A stretch of DNA of 64,000 nt, from assembly GCA_039704465.1 (NCBI GenBank), contig JASFAU010000001.1, forward strand, positions 1,426,001 to 1,490,000. Reading direction: 5' to 3'. How positions within the stretch are numbered: the first letter of the stretch is position 1; each line of letters begins with the position of its first letter. The notes under the pieces were generated by a model. It did no database searches. It saw only the letters and a list, made by a program, of their open reading frames with translations, and was not told the origin of the DNA. Below are positions 33,267 to 45,755 of the stretch, one piece after another. A program made the translations under genes and the position numbers. This stretch comes from Plasmodiophora brassicae. Its lineage: Eukaryota > Endomyxa > Phytomyxea > Plasmodiophorida > Plasmodiophoridae.

Positions 33267-35907
33267 TTACGATCCTGCGACAACGTCAGGCCGACTGGCC
33301 ACGCCGTTCATGATGAATCGACTGTCCGTGACGAGGCGTTTGCTGAGCAGGGCGTTCAGTTCCGCGACGGTGGTTCGGGTCGGCCGCGCAAGCGACGGCC
33401 GCGTTGCTGGAATTCGCATCTCCGTCACCGAACCCGACGGTGCCAGTCTCCTCTGGTTCACTGCCAGTCGATATCGAAGGTAGCGGACCCAGACACGTCG
33501 TTCCGATGCCGTCCGGGCGCATAGCTCGATCACTGATCCATCAGCGTGTCGGACACCAAACGCGTAAGGCGTTGGGAATCGTTGGTCACAGTGCTCGGGA
33601 ATAAACACCTGCAGGGAACCAGGTCGCGTCAGGCATGTTTTCACAATCTGAAGACAGCAACCTCACCTTTGTACGGCCGGCGGGGTCGTCGATTGAGAAC
33701 ATGACCGACTTGAACGCCGAAGGCTTAATCCTGTCGAGTTCGTCCTCGACCCGTTTCACGGCCTTCATCTGATGTGACGACAACCTTCTTGGGTCGATGC
33801 CCACAGACGTTGGCGTGACGGCAAGTCGGTGAAGTTCGTTAACGAGTTCGACCATCGGGGCGGTGCCTGTCAATCGTAAACACGCAGCAAGGGAGACACA
33901 ACGACCAAATGCATAATGATGTCCTACCTCTATAAAGGTTGACGTTGTTGCGCCGGTCGACATGTATGCATCGTGTGATCCACCTCCGGCTCATCGACCG
34001 ACGGAAGACGATGCCCCAGAATGCACGCTGCGTAGAAGCATCTACAACACAGTTAACCCACAGGTTGCACGAACGCATGGGGAATGGCGTAACGTACCAA
34101 TTCGGCTTCGGATCCGATTCGACAACGAGTCCAGGCGTCGATGGAACCATATAGTTTCATCACGATGCTGGATGAAGAAGGAGAACATCTGCGATGCGAC
34201 AAAGCTCGAAAGGAACTCCTAAGCAATCAACAGGCGTTAGCAACGCCGACCGGATTTACCCCGACGAAGCAATACCCTCTTGGATTCATCGGCATTGACG
34301 AGAAATTCGTCCTCGTTGAAGACGCCGTTATGCACACAGTCTGAGTATCCGGCCAGCAACGACACGAAAACGGATGCGAACTGTGAACGTAGAGATGTGA
34401 CACTGCCTCGGTCAAGAACAGGGTGCGTCAGCGGACACGACCCGCCCTCACGGGTCCATTCCTGCTCCTCCGCGCCAGAATACAGCTCGTTGACAACATC
34501 GATGTCAAGCAGACCTGAGCAGCCAGGCGCACGTGAGCACTAGTGATCGTACGGGAGTCGACAAGCCTACATCGATAGCGGGAAACGTTTGGCCGAGGTG
34601 GAGGAATGGCTTCCGGGTAGACAACCGCATTGTCGGGGATGCCAGGCAGGCGTGCCTGACACGCGTCCGGATGGCGAACATGGTACTGGGACCAGTACCG
34701 TGTTATGAAATCGCGCAAACGCCACCGAAGGCGGGACGGCAGCAACGGCTTCAGGTCAAGGTACCCGGACAGGCGATTCCTGTCCAGGTCGACAACGAGC
34801 GCGTGCTCAGGCGCCGAGATCGGCGTGTGCGATACAATGCCGACCACGTAAGGCTGCGGGACATGCAGGAAATCAACCAGGTTGGACGGAAGTATTGGAA
34901 TGTACAGGAACGGCCACTGCATTGGGTACAGCAACGACAGGAACGCTTCCTGAAGACACGCCGCAAGCCACGATCAACAAACGAAGTATCGTCCCATGAC
35001 GGCAGACACGAACCTGGCACGGCGCAAGGGCTTCGGCGAAGTGTGAAACGAACGCAACGGGTGTCTCGTTCAGGAGGGCGTTGAAGACATGGATGATGTT
35101 GGTCGGATCCAGCTTCCTGAACAAGAACGGGTAATTCACCTGCCCGATGTTGTCAACGATACAATGTCACAAACGATCGGCTGGAAGCATCATACGTCAC
35201 TCAGCGGCAACCCTTGACGATGCTCCGGCAGGGCGAATCGGAATTCGGTGTTGGAATTCAGTCGTGCATAAACGGGTGAATCAGCGGAAAACGTCTGATT
35301 GCCGAGCAGACGCCAGATGCGCTCCAGGTGCTCCCCGGTTACGTCACTGGCACAGTGCGCCATGGTGAACGCTTCCAGAAACTGTCGCATCGTTTGGAAG
35401 AAGGGGTACTGCGACAGGATGCAGACGGCACGCGGAACGAATCTGTTCTCTGTGCGATTCTCGCACCAGGCGATGGCGACGAACCCGAACGACCTCGTAC
35501 CGTTCGCGCTCGTCAGCGCGAACTCGTGGAACGTCCGGCTCGGGGACGGTTTGCGGTCACTGGCCACGGGAGCGCCATTCGGGAACACGAATTGCCCCAG
35601 GGCGCACGGCGCCTGGTACCCATCGGGTACGACGCTCACAATCCGCCCCTGGAACCGATCCGGGCGCAGCGCCGCCGACCGGTCGATTTCGATCAGAATG
35701 CAGCCGTCGATCAGGCACGACATGGCATTGACCCGGCGCCTGCGTTCCTCCTGAGGCGAGTCTATTTCGGGCAGGAATGCAGGAAACTGCGTGCGCCAGC
35801 TCCGCCGTTCGCTGTACGTAGTGCTGCGCCAGTGCGCCCGACCCGTCCCTCTCTACACAACAGTCTACAAATCGGGGTGTCGGCCCGCGAACCGTCATCG
35901 GGTACAT
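33267..35907 (-). CDS. DENN-domain protein with C-terminal PH-like domain (Rab GEF-like)
   Basis: DENN proteins exchange nucleotide on Rab GTPases at membranes. The upstream DENN part has GQFVFPNGAP, TFHEFALTSANGTRSFGF and RAVCILSQYPFFQTMRQFLEAF. The central part has HVFNALLNETPVAFVS, then PMQWPFLYIPILPSNLVDFL, PQPYVVGI and LVVDLDRNRL. The last exon is PH-like: YAFGVRHADGSVIELCARTASERRVWVRYLR. The N-terminus is less sure. ATG 35905-35907 opens a frame with GALAQHYVQRTAELAHA, which must splice into the one containing MSCLIDGCILIEID. Many short introns are needed. The stop is TAA at 33267-33269. Confidence 0.82.
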
Positions 35908-35970
35908 GAAGGCAATGGAAAGCGATGGGGAGGGTGCGTTCAGCGAACACTGATCGCATGGGGTGTGTTG

Positions 35971-37428
35971 TTACGGTGTCGGGCTCGCGTACGGAGCGAA
36001 CGACGTGGCCTGTCCGATGGTGACCGGCGCGGGGTTGCTGCTGCCTCGAGCGGGTTGGTAAGGGGTCAGTGGGACGACCAGCGGGTTGACCATGGCCGCG
36101 AACGATGCCGATACTGCGGGCGCTGGATTCAGCTCCCACTTTGACGGTCCTTGCGATTTCATTGACGCCAGATCAGAACGGCCTTCCCGAATGACCATCG
36201 CCGATCCGGCGACGAATGCCAGCAGCGCTGTATCGACAGCGATGGTGGTTACCGTTGTGTTTGACAGGTCCGACGAAGTGACAATGAGGAACGCGGTGGA
36301 CAGGTACATGAGCGTCAGGCGCTCGACAGCTTCGATTCGGTACGGTTGGACCAGCAGGACGCCGATGGTGATTACGGCCAGGAGTAGCACGGCGCAGGGC
36401 ACCTGTTCCTGTCGAGGCATGAACGCCGGGGCACATATCACCAACGTTTTGAGCAGCGCCTCCGCATGCATGACAATATACGGGAACTGGTCGTAGACGG
36501 CGACGTGATCCGTGCCCGGGTTGTCATATAGGAACAGGGCAGCGGGAAGGCCGACAAGCTGAACGGCAATTGACGTGCCAGCGACGAGGACGTTGAATTG
36601 CGATGGGTTTGCTGTGATCAACTCGATGGCTGCTTGGACGGCGTACGCCTGCGTCTGGAAGCTGACAATCGCCACTGCACAAATGGTTCACTCAGTTCGC
36701 CCCCGAGCGATAAGCAGTGTCATGCTGGACGCACCAAGCAGATAGGTGAGGTGCACCGTCTTTTGTCGATCCGCCCATTGGGCCAGAGAGGGAACCGTCA
36801 GTGTGGCGAGTATGGTCCCAATGAGAGCGACCGGCAGGGCAGAGTACACTAGGAACGTTATCCATGGCTCCGATGACCAGACCAGGCTGACAACGCGTGG
36901 CGACCCGGCCAGCGATTCGATGGCAACGATCAGCGGGGCGACCCCAGAGGGTAACGACTCCCCGACCAAGGTGCCCATGGCGCCAATCATCTGCACGCTT
37001 GCAATGGCCACTCGAATCACAGCGAGGTGGAACGGCGAGTCGTTTCGAAACGCGTTAGCCGTTGCGAAAGGCACACTGATGATTCCCAGTAGGGCCAACG
37101 GGATGACGTACAGCGCCGTTGACGCTGAGCAATTGCCAGCGGGATCGGGCCGGCCTCCAGTTAGACAAATCGAGCAGCGAGGCCCTGTTCGGTCAGGCGA
37201 GCACGCGTTCCCGACTGTGGGGCAGTGCTCCGCTGCATCGCAGGTAAGGTACTGGCCCGAATCGTCCTGCCAGTACCCAACGGCGGCAGGCAGAGCGAAC
37301 GAGTACGCTGTCGTGGCTGAGCAATCCGCGCCGGTCGGGCATGCGTCGAGCGAGCGATTCAGGTGCGCATCCGACCTGGCCGACAGACCAAGGAGCAGTG
37401 CCAGGAGCGGCAACACGCGGCTCAGCAT
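35971..37428 (-). CDS. Secretory-pathway multipass membrane protein with Cys-rich ectodomain
   Basis: Two exons joined by a 59-nt intron (about 36674-36732), giving LTYLL-VAIVSFQTQAYA. It starts with a clear signal peptide (MLSRVLPLLALLLGLSARSDA). A short extracellular part with about 11 Cys follows and ends in an EGF-like CSPDRTGPRCSICLTGG. Then come roughly seven to nine hydrophobic segments and a Pro-rich cytosolic tail. The layout recalls receptor-like proteins of protists in which an EGF-type region precedes a polytopic domain. No specific family is recognised. It lies back to back with a class C receptor gene, about 520 bp away. Confidence 0.72.
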
Positions 37429-37950
37429 GCTGAGAACAGGTCCACCGCGTCTTCCGGCGCCGACGTGAGTGGCATGGATAGTACGTACCCGTCGATCCAG
37501 GTTAACCCAGGGTCAGCTGTGTAGGAAGACGACCCTGGCCGTTGCCGCCCATTGCGCCAACGCAGACGTTCAGTATAGGCATGGCGCCCATCTGTCGACA
37601 CAGACGCGCAGACGTCTGATGTCACGAAACACACGGGCGCCTCCTGCATCCTGCGTCATGTGACTGCGCTCGTTGCTTCGATGCCGGCGAACGAGTGCAC
37701 CAGAGACGTCGGCGGTGGCCCGCCCCGGCCAACACCCAGTGCGCCCAGTGGATCGATGAGCGCTTTGCTGGCCCAGATGCGAGTCAGCAACGTTACGGGA
37801 GCCCGCCACCCAGACGACAGCCCCGACCAGTGGACACTGACTGGACTCTGACGCCAGGCGGGGCCTGCAACAAGTAACAGGCGTGGTCAGTCGAACCGAA
37901 GTTCGACCAGCCAGAACCGTATTCGCTGCCGGCGAATTGAGGAGTAACCG
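37429..37950. promoter_or_regulatory. Divergent intergenic region between two membrane-protein genes
   Basis: About 520 bp with GC-rich open frames on both strands. A 75-codon minus frame (37422-37649) ends overlapping the ATG of the Cys-rich gene and has no domain, so I leave it unannotated. Promoter content is inferred from position. Confidence 0.35.
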
Positions 37951-40792
37951 ATGCCGATCCAGGCGTTGTTCGTAGTGCTCTCCCTCATCGGGGCGTTGTC
38001 GCCGGCGTCAGGGACGCCGTTCTGCGACCCGAACCCGTGCTCGTACCTGGGAACGACATGCTGTTCGCATTACCCGTGCACGACGCCGCCCGGCGTCCCG
38101 CTGGTAGAGATCGCGGTGGCCGACAACTTCGAGCATGGCAACATCCGCGCCTACCAGATCGCTGTGGACGAGATCAACAATGCGAGCACGATGTTCCCGG
38201 GGAAGATCGCTCGCGTTCGCTGGTACGACTCCCAGCGCGACCTGATCCCTGCCGCCAAGGCGTTCGTCTGCGCCGGCCTCAACAATGGGTCGCTTACCAA
38301 CCCACCCGATTTGCCGATAATGATCACGGCGACGTGGTCGTCTCAGAACGTAAGATAGAGGGACGAGCATATCGCTACGATCGATGGGGTATCTGACTAT
38401 TGGACGCACAAGTCACTCTACGCCCACTATGGGCAGATCATCAAGCTGCCGATGGTACGTCGACATACCATGCGCGCCCAAGCTGGACTAACATGGGGAC
38501 GACGCTAGATATCCGGATACGCGTCGTCTCCAGTGTTCTCCGACAAGAGCATGTACGAAGCGTTCAGCCGTTTGATCCCGCCAGACAACTTCCAGGCAGG
38601 CGCCGTAGCGCAACTGGTGTCCCACTTCGGCTGGAAGAAAGTCGTCGTTATCGCCACGAGCGACTCGTACGGGACGGGCCTGGCAACACAGTTTGCCACC
38701 GAAGCCAAGCAGAGGAACATCGAGGTCGTCCTGTCGCTGCAGTATCAATCGTCTTTGGGCCCCAGCACACAGCTCGACTCCATGTAAGGACAACCCGTCG
38801 CCTGTTCGTCCGTTGAGGACCGTTGTGACAGTGCTTGGTCCCGACAGAGTCCAATCTGGCATCCGAGTTATAGTCCAGTTCACATCGGGTGACGACTCGG
38901 ATGCATTGGCTACCATAGCGAAGAAGAAAGGGCTATACGCGCCACAGTATGTATGGATTGGGTCGGACGGTGTCACCCCTGCAAATCCTCCCGAGGGGTT
39001 GATGGCCGTGTTCGCGTACCAGAACTCGAGCGACCCGAACTTCATCCGCTACTGCAAGTGAGGAACAACCCACGAAGGCGGGCGGCTGTGTCCATGTGCT
39101 GATGATACGCTGTAGGCACTGGCAGACGTATTACGAGAAGAACCCGTCGCTCGGCTACCAGAGCTGCGACTTCCACGGCAACTACGACGCTGCACAGTTC
39201 GCGTTCACGATCATACGCAACCTGATGCAGGCGAACGTTCCCCTGACCTACGGTAACGTCTTGACGGCTATCCGCACGACACCCTACGATGGAGCGGTAC
39301 ACAGCCGTGCGTCACGCTCCATAGCAGTGTGCTGACGGCTGTGGGCAACAGAGCGGCCATGTCGAAATGACGTCAGCGGGTGACCGAATTGGTGACCTGC
39401 ATCAGTGGCATTCTGCGCGCGCGTCTTCTTACTCATATACAACAATGCTCCCACAGGTCAGTACAGTCTGTCGAACGTACAACGGGATTCGTCCGGCAAC
39501 CTCAAGTACGTCATGGTCGGAGCGATATCGTCGAGCATCACCGACATCGCCGGCGTGAAATTCGGCGGCGGCCGCACGACCACCCCAATCGACTCGCCGC
39601 AGACAACCTCTGTGGTCCTGACCGTCTCCGCTGGAGCGTCCATCGCCATGACCGTGCTCAGCGCGATCGGCATCATCGGTGCTGCCGGCGTCCTCGTCTT
39701 CAACATCTACTACGCCAACGTCCGGTTTATCAAGATGTCGACACCAATCCTCAAGTCGGTATCGGTCCACACATTGAAACGGGCCTGTTGCACTGAGTCT
39801 TCTTCCAACAGCGACGTCATCGCGTTTGGATGCATCTTGGCGTTCGCTGCCGTCATCGTCCTGGCCCAGGCACGCTTCACAAACGACCCGGCAGCCTACA
39901 CGTCCAACTGCCAGGCGCGTATCGCCCTCCTTATCTTTTCGTTCTCGTTGACGTTTGGTGGACTGTTCTCCAAGACGTATCGCGTCCGTACACCGACATG
40001 CCCAGGCGGTCCCGTTTGCGCGAAACTGACCCCATAGCGATGTAGGTCAGCGCGATCTTCGGTACATCGGGCGATGGCGTCGGTAAGGTCGTCAAGATCA
40101 AGAATTCAACACTGCTGCTGTATGTCGGCGCGCTTATCGCCATCGACGCCGTCATCATCCTGGTGTGGTTCACTGCGGACCCGCTCCAGCTGCTCGTCGT
40201 GAACCTGCCGGCCGTGCCCGACCCGAACAACCCCCTCGACTACATTCTCAAAGCATCGGTTCGCACATGCAGCTCTGCCCATATGGGCACCGTTCTGCTC
40301 GGCGTCTATGGCTACAAGGGGTTCCTGATCCTACTGGGATCGTTCCTCGCATGTCAGTGAGCCCTTGCGGTTGTTCCTGTGTCGATCGATGGGTTTCCGT
40401 TGACATGGACGCTGGTGTCAGTTCGGACGCGGCACGTCAACATTCCGGCGTTGAACGACTCGAAGCAGATCGGGATTGCAATCTACACGACCGGCCTGAT
40501 CTGTTGCATAGTCATCCCGGTGCTGAGCTTCATCCAGGTGGACCAGCCGGATGCGACCTTCCTGATGTCATCGGCGGCGATCGTCTTCCTGGCTGTCAGC
40601 ACCCTGGCCACCCTGTTCGTCCCAAAGATCGTCGCCGTCTACACGGGCACAGCCGATGCCCAAACCAAGACAGTTGTGAAGACATCGCTCCCCAAAGATA
40701 CTACGAAACCGGATTCTGGGTCGCAGCCGGCCGCCGGGGCGACCCATTCCGCAGGTGCGAAAACTCAGGCAGGCGGCGGCGCGTACGCTTGA
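37951..40792 (+). CDS. Class C GPCR, GABA-B-receptor-like
   Basis: Starts with a signal peptide (MPIQALFVVLSLIGALS). A Venus-flytrap ligand-binding region follows across several exons: RAYQIAVDEINNAS, then ISGYASSPVFSDKS, HFGWKKVVVIATSDSYG and YVWIGSDGVTP. The seven-helix part begins near 39590 (VVLTVSAGASIAMTVLSAIG), continues with FGCILAFAAVIVL and LLLYVGALIAIDAVIILVWF, and ends with AIVFLAVSTLATLFVPKIVAVY, a sequence very typical of GABA-B receptors. The tail is Ala/Gly/Lys-rich. About eight short introns interrupt it, for example after SSQNV and KLPM. The ligand is unknown; such receptors signal through G proteins at the plasma membrane. Confidence 0.88.
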
Positions 40793-41024
40793 ACTTCGGA
40801 TGCTGGTCATGTGCCGCGTCGCCCTCTAATAAACACAAGTGCTGGTCGCTCTGTTGTCGCCATAAAGCGCTTCGCATCCGTTCGCCTCACTGCATCGGAA
40901 CGCAATGGTGGTCCCAGGAATGGCCGAGGCACCCATCCCGCAAACAGTTTGCCTACCATTTCAACCAGGTACTGTTGCACGGTCCACACGTCCAAGGGGC
41001 CGTGTTCCACACTCTTATTGATGC

Positions 41025-41884
41025 CTAGACGCGGGGATGCGGGCTGAACGAGCTCGGTACGTAGGGACGGTTGGGAAAGTGCTTCCTGAACCGCCAGGTA
41101 GTGCTGGTGTCTGAAAATTTCAGGGCATCGTGGATGGCGCGACGAACCCCATTGCACGCCGCCCAATCAGAGGCGTCTTTTACCCAGATGGTCAGCAACT
41201 GTGTCAGCATGCGTCAGACTGCGATACGTGACAGCCGTTACAACGTGGATGTTTCCATACGAGTTCACCCTTCGCCGCACTGGAGCCAACTCCGCAAATG
41301 TGTTCACTGAACTCGAAATCTTCGCCAATTACAACGCACGCCTGTTTGCGGATGTGATCAGCGCTGCCCGTCTGCATTCATCAGGTATGGCATTACAAGA
41401 GCAATCCAATGGTCGTCGGACGTTTCGTTGGACTCGATCGTCCACTGACCGCCGCTGGCATTCGCTTCGTGCTCCCAAACGGGCTCGATATCTGACTTGA
41501 ACAAGTAGTACTTCAGTTTGTCGTGCCTCATCTCCAATGGTAGCTTGACGTGGTTCATAACGCTGTCCACTACACTGAACGTTCGCCGGGAACTCCAAAT
41601 GCCACGCAGACATACCCCCAGAACCCCTCGACGGAATCGAAGACCGCCACCTTGCGCGTCAGCATCTGCCAGACTTGCTCGCTAATCGGTGGCCCGCAGT
41701 ACTGCTTGGTCAGCCATAGCGTCCACTGCGACAGCAGCATCATGGACATCGCAACCCGTCTTGGTCCCCAGCTGCCTCGATGCGCGCCCCCCACCCGAAT
41801 AATGGGAATAGGGGGGGCCCTGAGAACTGCAAAACGCCGCGTCGATGTCGTGCACGCCGGAGCCCCCGCCGGAGCCCCTGACAT
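41025..41884 (-). CDS. Translation initiation factor eIF4E family
   Basis: mRNA cap-binding protein. WTLWLTKQ is followed by EQVWQMLTRKVAVFDSVEGFWG, a 41-nt intron, and VVDSVMNHVKLP. Then come FKSDIEPVWEHEANASGGQW, DDHWIALVMPYL, IGEDFEFSEHICG and IWVKDASDWAACNGVRRAI. The two cap-stacking Trp residues (in EQVWQ and EPVWEHE) and the acidic residue after the second are kept. The tail is unusually Arg/Pro/His-rich and ends SFSPHPRV at 41025. Two further introns lie near 41170-41330. The start is taken at MSGAPAGAP (41882-41884); a later Met (VAMSMMLL) is possible. Confidence 0.85.
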
Positions 41885-41937
41885 CGACGCTGATGCGATC
41901 GAATGCCGTTCTCGTAAATGGATTACGTTATGATGTA

Positions 41938-43411
41938 TCATATCTTCGTGGCTTCGCGAACAAGGTGTTCCAGCTGTTCTTCGCGGTCCATGGCCCGAAG
42001 CTCGTCGATGAACTCGGTCAACAGGGTGCCGTTCATCATGTCTTCGATGCCGAACTTCGTGACCTTGATGCGGTGGTCGGTGATGCGCCCTTGCGGGAAG
42101 TTGTACGTGCGAATGCGCTCGTGACGATTGCCACTGCCCATCTGAGAGTTACGTTGGCGACGCTGCGTTTCAAGAGCGGCTTCCTTCTGTTGTGAGTACA
42201 GCCGGGATGCCAACACCTTCATAGCCTTCGCCTTATTCTTGTGCTGCGACCTATTTGCGGTTCTCAGCGCGGTATGTAACATCGAAGAGTACGAACAATA
42301 CCGCTCATCTTGCATGCATACAGAAACGCCAGTCGGTATATGCACGATGCGCACTGCGCTGTCTGTGGTGTTCACACTCTGCAATAGCGTAAACCAAAGG
42401 AGATGAGACGCGGAATAATGGTCACCAACCTGTCCACCGCATCCTTTGCTTCTGTAGACGTCGATACGAAGATCGGAATCGAGAATCTTACAATCTATAG
42501 CACCGGCCTCTGGCAGAATTGCTACTGACATCGCCGATGTATGAACGCGACCACCATTTTCCGTAACGGGGATACGTTGGACCCGATGTACACCGCTTTC
42601 GTATTTTAAATCTCCGAATACTCCACAGCCAGTGATTGACGCAGAGCCTTCTTTGAAACCGCCCGCGTCTGATGCCGACGACTCTGGAGGTAGTCAGTAA
42701 CGACCTGGACGGCAGCAATTAACCGGTCTTACCCAGGACTGAGAACCTCCATCCCTTGATTGCTGCGTACTTTTCGTACATCCTGAACACTTCCTGCAGA
42801 TGTTCAAACGTGTGTGCGAAGTGTTATGACGACCCACACCACCGGACATACCTCAGCAAAGAGTGCAGCTTCGTCACCACCCGTTCCAGCACGAACTCTA
42901 CAAAGCGTTGAGAGGCGTTCAGCACGAACGAGGCCGGTGACTTACTCGAGGATCGCAGACCGGCTGTCATCAGCATCAACAGGCACAAGGCAGTCAAGAG
43001 CTTCCTTCTGAGAAAATAGACAAAACGGTTACCTGCCTATGCTAATCCCAGCGATCACACGTGGCAACTAACGTGCATGGATTGCAACTCCTCCCGCTTG
43101 GCAGCAATCTCATCGTTTACGAGTTCAGCAAGCTCGTTGTCGCTGAGTAGCACAGTTCATACAGTGGAAGATACGACAAACGTTCGCGAGTTTTACCTTT
43201 CTGATTCTTTCTTAAGCATTAATTCCAGATCGGTAATCTCCTCATGGATTCGGTTTATGTCCTTGAACGCTTTCGCAGCGGGCGACAACCGCTTCAGAAC
43301 CTCAGTCGATGTCGTGCCTGCTGCTGTCTGCATGTCGGCGAACCTGAAGCTCAGTTGTCGGACGAGGTCGCAAGTCGACATATATCGGCGCCACAACCGC
43401 CCAGCCAGCAT
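41938..43411 (-). CDS. Mitochondrial peptide chain release factor, RF1 type
   Basis: Releases finished peptides from organellar ribosomes. The N-terminus ([20 protein letters not shown]) is basic and amphipathic, like a mitochondrial presequence, followed by the helical domain. The catalytic core reads [20 protein letters not shown], then [15 protein letters not shown], a GT-AG intron, and [17 protein letters not shown]. Next is CMQDE, an intron, and [23 protein letters not shown] and the [13 protein letters not shown] order favour RF1. The GGQ loop is GCGGQS where nearly all relatives have GAGGQH. Stop at 41938. Exons in 42530-43190 were not all resolved. Confidence 0.88.
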
Positions 43412-43531
43412 CGTCGCCCCGATCCCGGCCCTTTGGAACGAAGCACGTTTGCGGACCCCGCGTCGATTCCGGCAGCCGGACAGAGGTTAATGCATGTGAC
43501 GTATAGGACGGCGCGGCCATCGACACAAAAG

Positions 43532-44480
43532 ATGGAAGGTCCAGGTGGCGTCGGGAACGATCATGGGCCGTTCTACGACCCGAACGAGTTCGACTGCGTC
43601 GTGGAGGTAGCGTCCAGGTGGAAGGAGATCCTGGAGGAGTTCAGGTCGCTGGATAGCGGCGCGGAAGTGCACCCATGGCCCGAGATGAACTTGTACCAGT
43701 TGAACGACACATCGCAGAACAGGGTTGTTCGTGGTGCCGGATGGGATGTATTTGGCCTGCATGCATTCGGAAAGAAGAAGGTTCGATCGTGGATTGCCAT
43801 GTGATGTACTAGCAGAGCAGCACTGTAATGCTGGCGGGACAGGAAGCGAATTGCAGGATGTGCCCAGTGACTGCAGGAATCATCAAGAGATGCAAAGTGC
43901 CCTTAACTACGGCGACGTTTTCTATACTTCGCCCGGGCGTCCATGTTCTGCCACATTCAGGCTACGTGGGATATTCAAACTCAATCCTTCGAGCACACAT
44001 TTGCCTAACCGCTCCACAAGAAATATCAAGTTGCGTCCCCGATCCAGATGTCTGGAAAAAGTCTGTCCCCAGCGACCAGGTATGCAGGCCACACCGGTAC
44101 ATGACGAGATTCCTGAACAAGCGGATGGCAGTGGTTCTCCAAGTCCATATTCCCATACGACCCTTTGCAACCTCGTACGGGCTGCATGTTTCGAGTTGAC
44201 GATTTGCAAACGTCATGGTGACCGGGACATTGTCTCGTGTTCGACGATTTGCGAATGCACGAGGTATGGCACTCGATTGGCGACGCAACAACCGGATTGA
44301 GCTCAACCGCAGGCATGGAATTTTACGTCAGAGCCTCGCGTCAACCTGATGATTGACTTCCCGCGTCCAGCGAAATACAGAGTTCCTGGATACGACGATG
44401 ACGAAGTGTTGGATGGTCTCGAGAAGGGCGCCAAGTATCTCGACAAACTGACCTCCAAACACGGATGGGAACCTATCTGA
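43532..44480 (+). CDS. Aspartyl/asparaginyl beta-hydroxylase domain protein
   Basis: Fe(II)/2-oxoglutarate oxygenase of the AspH type. Exon 1 is MEGPGGVGNDHGPFYDPN, then RWKEILEEFRSL and FGLHAFGKK. Next is NCRMCPVTAGIIKRC, then ATFSILRPGVHVLPHSGYVG with SNSILRAHICL, which matches the PGTHI-x-PH-G-...-LR-H-L pattern. A later exon reads VFDDLRMHEVWHSIGD, the second iron-ligand His in HEVWH. The final exon ends RVNLMIDFPRP...HGWEPI. Three or four short introns lie between. The enzyme hydroxylates Asp or Asn side chains. There is no signal peptide at the chosen ATG, so it may be cytosolic, unlike animal AspH. Confidence 0.8.
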
Positions 44481-44521
44481 CTTGCAGACGCATTCAGTAA
44501 AGGCTAACAGCTAATGCGTGT

Positions 44522-44770
44522 TCACTTTGGACATTGCTGCAGAAGGATGTCTCGGGGTTCGCTTGCAACATCGATGGTGTCGCCCTCGACAACGGCGCAC
44601 GCAACAACGCGTTCGAGAGCGACAACGGAGAACGACTTGTCTTCGTGCAGAAGTAAGGCCATGTTGCTTGCAACGTCGACCTCGTAGAGATGCCCTTCCA
44701 CAACGATGCCGTGTTGGCAGTCGATGCGGACCGCAGCGCCCGTCGGGACAGATGCGAGCGCGTGCGACAT
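44522..44770 (-). CDS. Small LSm/Sm-like protein (82 aa)
   Basis: A single open frame: AAVRIDCQHGIVVEGHLYEVDVASNMALL and a following strand pair fit the Sm1 motif (G at the bend, D then N-x-x-L). The Sm2 motif is weak. The GxVVEGxLYEVDxxSNMAL style is closest to the N-terminal part of LSM12-type proteins. It starts at ATG 44768-44770 and ends at 44522, 41 bp from the stop of the hydroxylase gene. Further exons on either side cannot be excluded. Confidence 0.5.
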   Translation of the reverse strand: MSHALASVPTGAAVRIDCQHGIVVEGHLYEVDVASNMALLLHEDKSFSVVALERVVACAVVEGDTIDVASEPRDILLQQCPK

Positions 44771-45755
44771 GCAATGCGCACACGACAGTTGTTGGCTGGT
44801 AGCGCAGTTACTGATGATGTAAATTATTGGCTCTGGCTCTGGACGCTCGTTGCGAACCTGTACTTGACGGCTACGTATAACGACGTGTTTGAAACAACGC
44901 GCTGCTTGCCCGCAGTGTCAGTCAGTGCTCGTCGGTAGTGTAGGTAGAGAGGCTCGCGAACACTACGTACATAGGTGGGTAACTATATGCTTGGCGTTGC
45001 AGATTCTCTTGACTGGCGAAGAATACGAGTTCAGGGATTACCGCTCCGATCCTGTAATCATCAAAGGTTGTGTCAAAAGATTGCCCGTCAGCAAGTGGTT
45101 GAGGAGCTCGATGATGAATGCAGGATCGCTTCATCATTTGCTAGACGTTGGAATGGTTCGTCGTCATTGAGCGGTTCAACAGATGTGGTATAGTCTCTCT
45201 TCGGCCGTAGTTCGTGAACGGTATCCAGAGCATGTTGCTGGCCGCTGTCCATGACTATCATCCCGAAGGGTAAGCAAATCATTTACCAACGAGGACCATG
45301 TATGAAGAGTGGATACATGGTATATTGGTATATAAGCACTGTGCGGACGGGCTACCTACAGTATAGTTGCCCGTTGCTCTCAGACGCCCCACGAAAACGT
45401 TGGAATCTTCAGATTCCATTCAGAAACAGAAGAATATAAAGCAATGTGCCATCGTTGAGGAAGCCTCGATCGTCAAGGCTGACGATCGACGCGAGCCGCA
45501 GCCGTCGCTCTTGATTGCCTACGTGAGCCTGCAGCATTGGGGAGCCGGAGACCGTTAGACGGGCCTCGGCCTCGGGATATCCGAATTGCTCCAACAATGT
45601 GGTATCCGGTTGCTTGAATGCTTCATTCTCACGCAGCGAAGGCACGCAAAGGGTCAGTATTCTGTATATTCAGGACCAGGAATAGGACTGTGGAAGATGG
45701 CTGGCTGGCCAGATGCGGCAGTTTTTGGAGAGCGAACAAGCGCCAGCTAACGGGG
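44771..45755 (-). other. Unresolved minus-strand exons, probable gene
   Basis: Several short minus-strand frames look protein-like but I could not join them. 45409-45645 contains ENEAFKQPDTTLLEQFGYPE. 45088-45282 contains VHELRPKRDYTTS and SVEPLNDDEPFQRLAND. 44922-45137 contains TTFDDYRIGAVIPELVFFA. A candidate intron (GTAGGC...GTCAG) sits near 45480-45525. No family is recognised. This may be one small multi-exon gene or ordinary intergenic DNA. Confidence 0.3.

Noticed and set aside
37422..37649. 75-codon minus frame upstream of the Cys-rich membrane gene
   Set aside because: Ends over the next ATG, no domain, and the downstream signal peptide argues that the gene starts at 37428.
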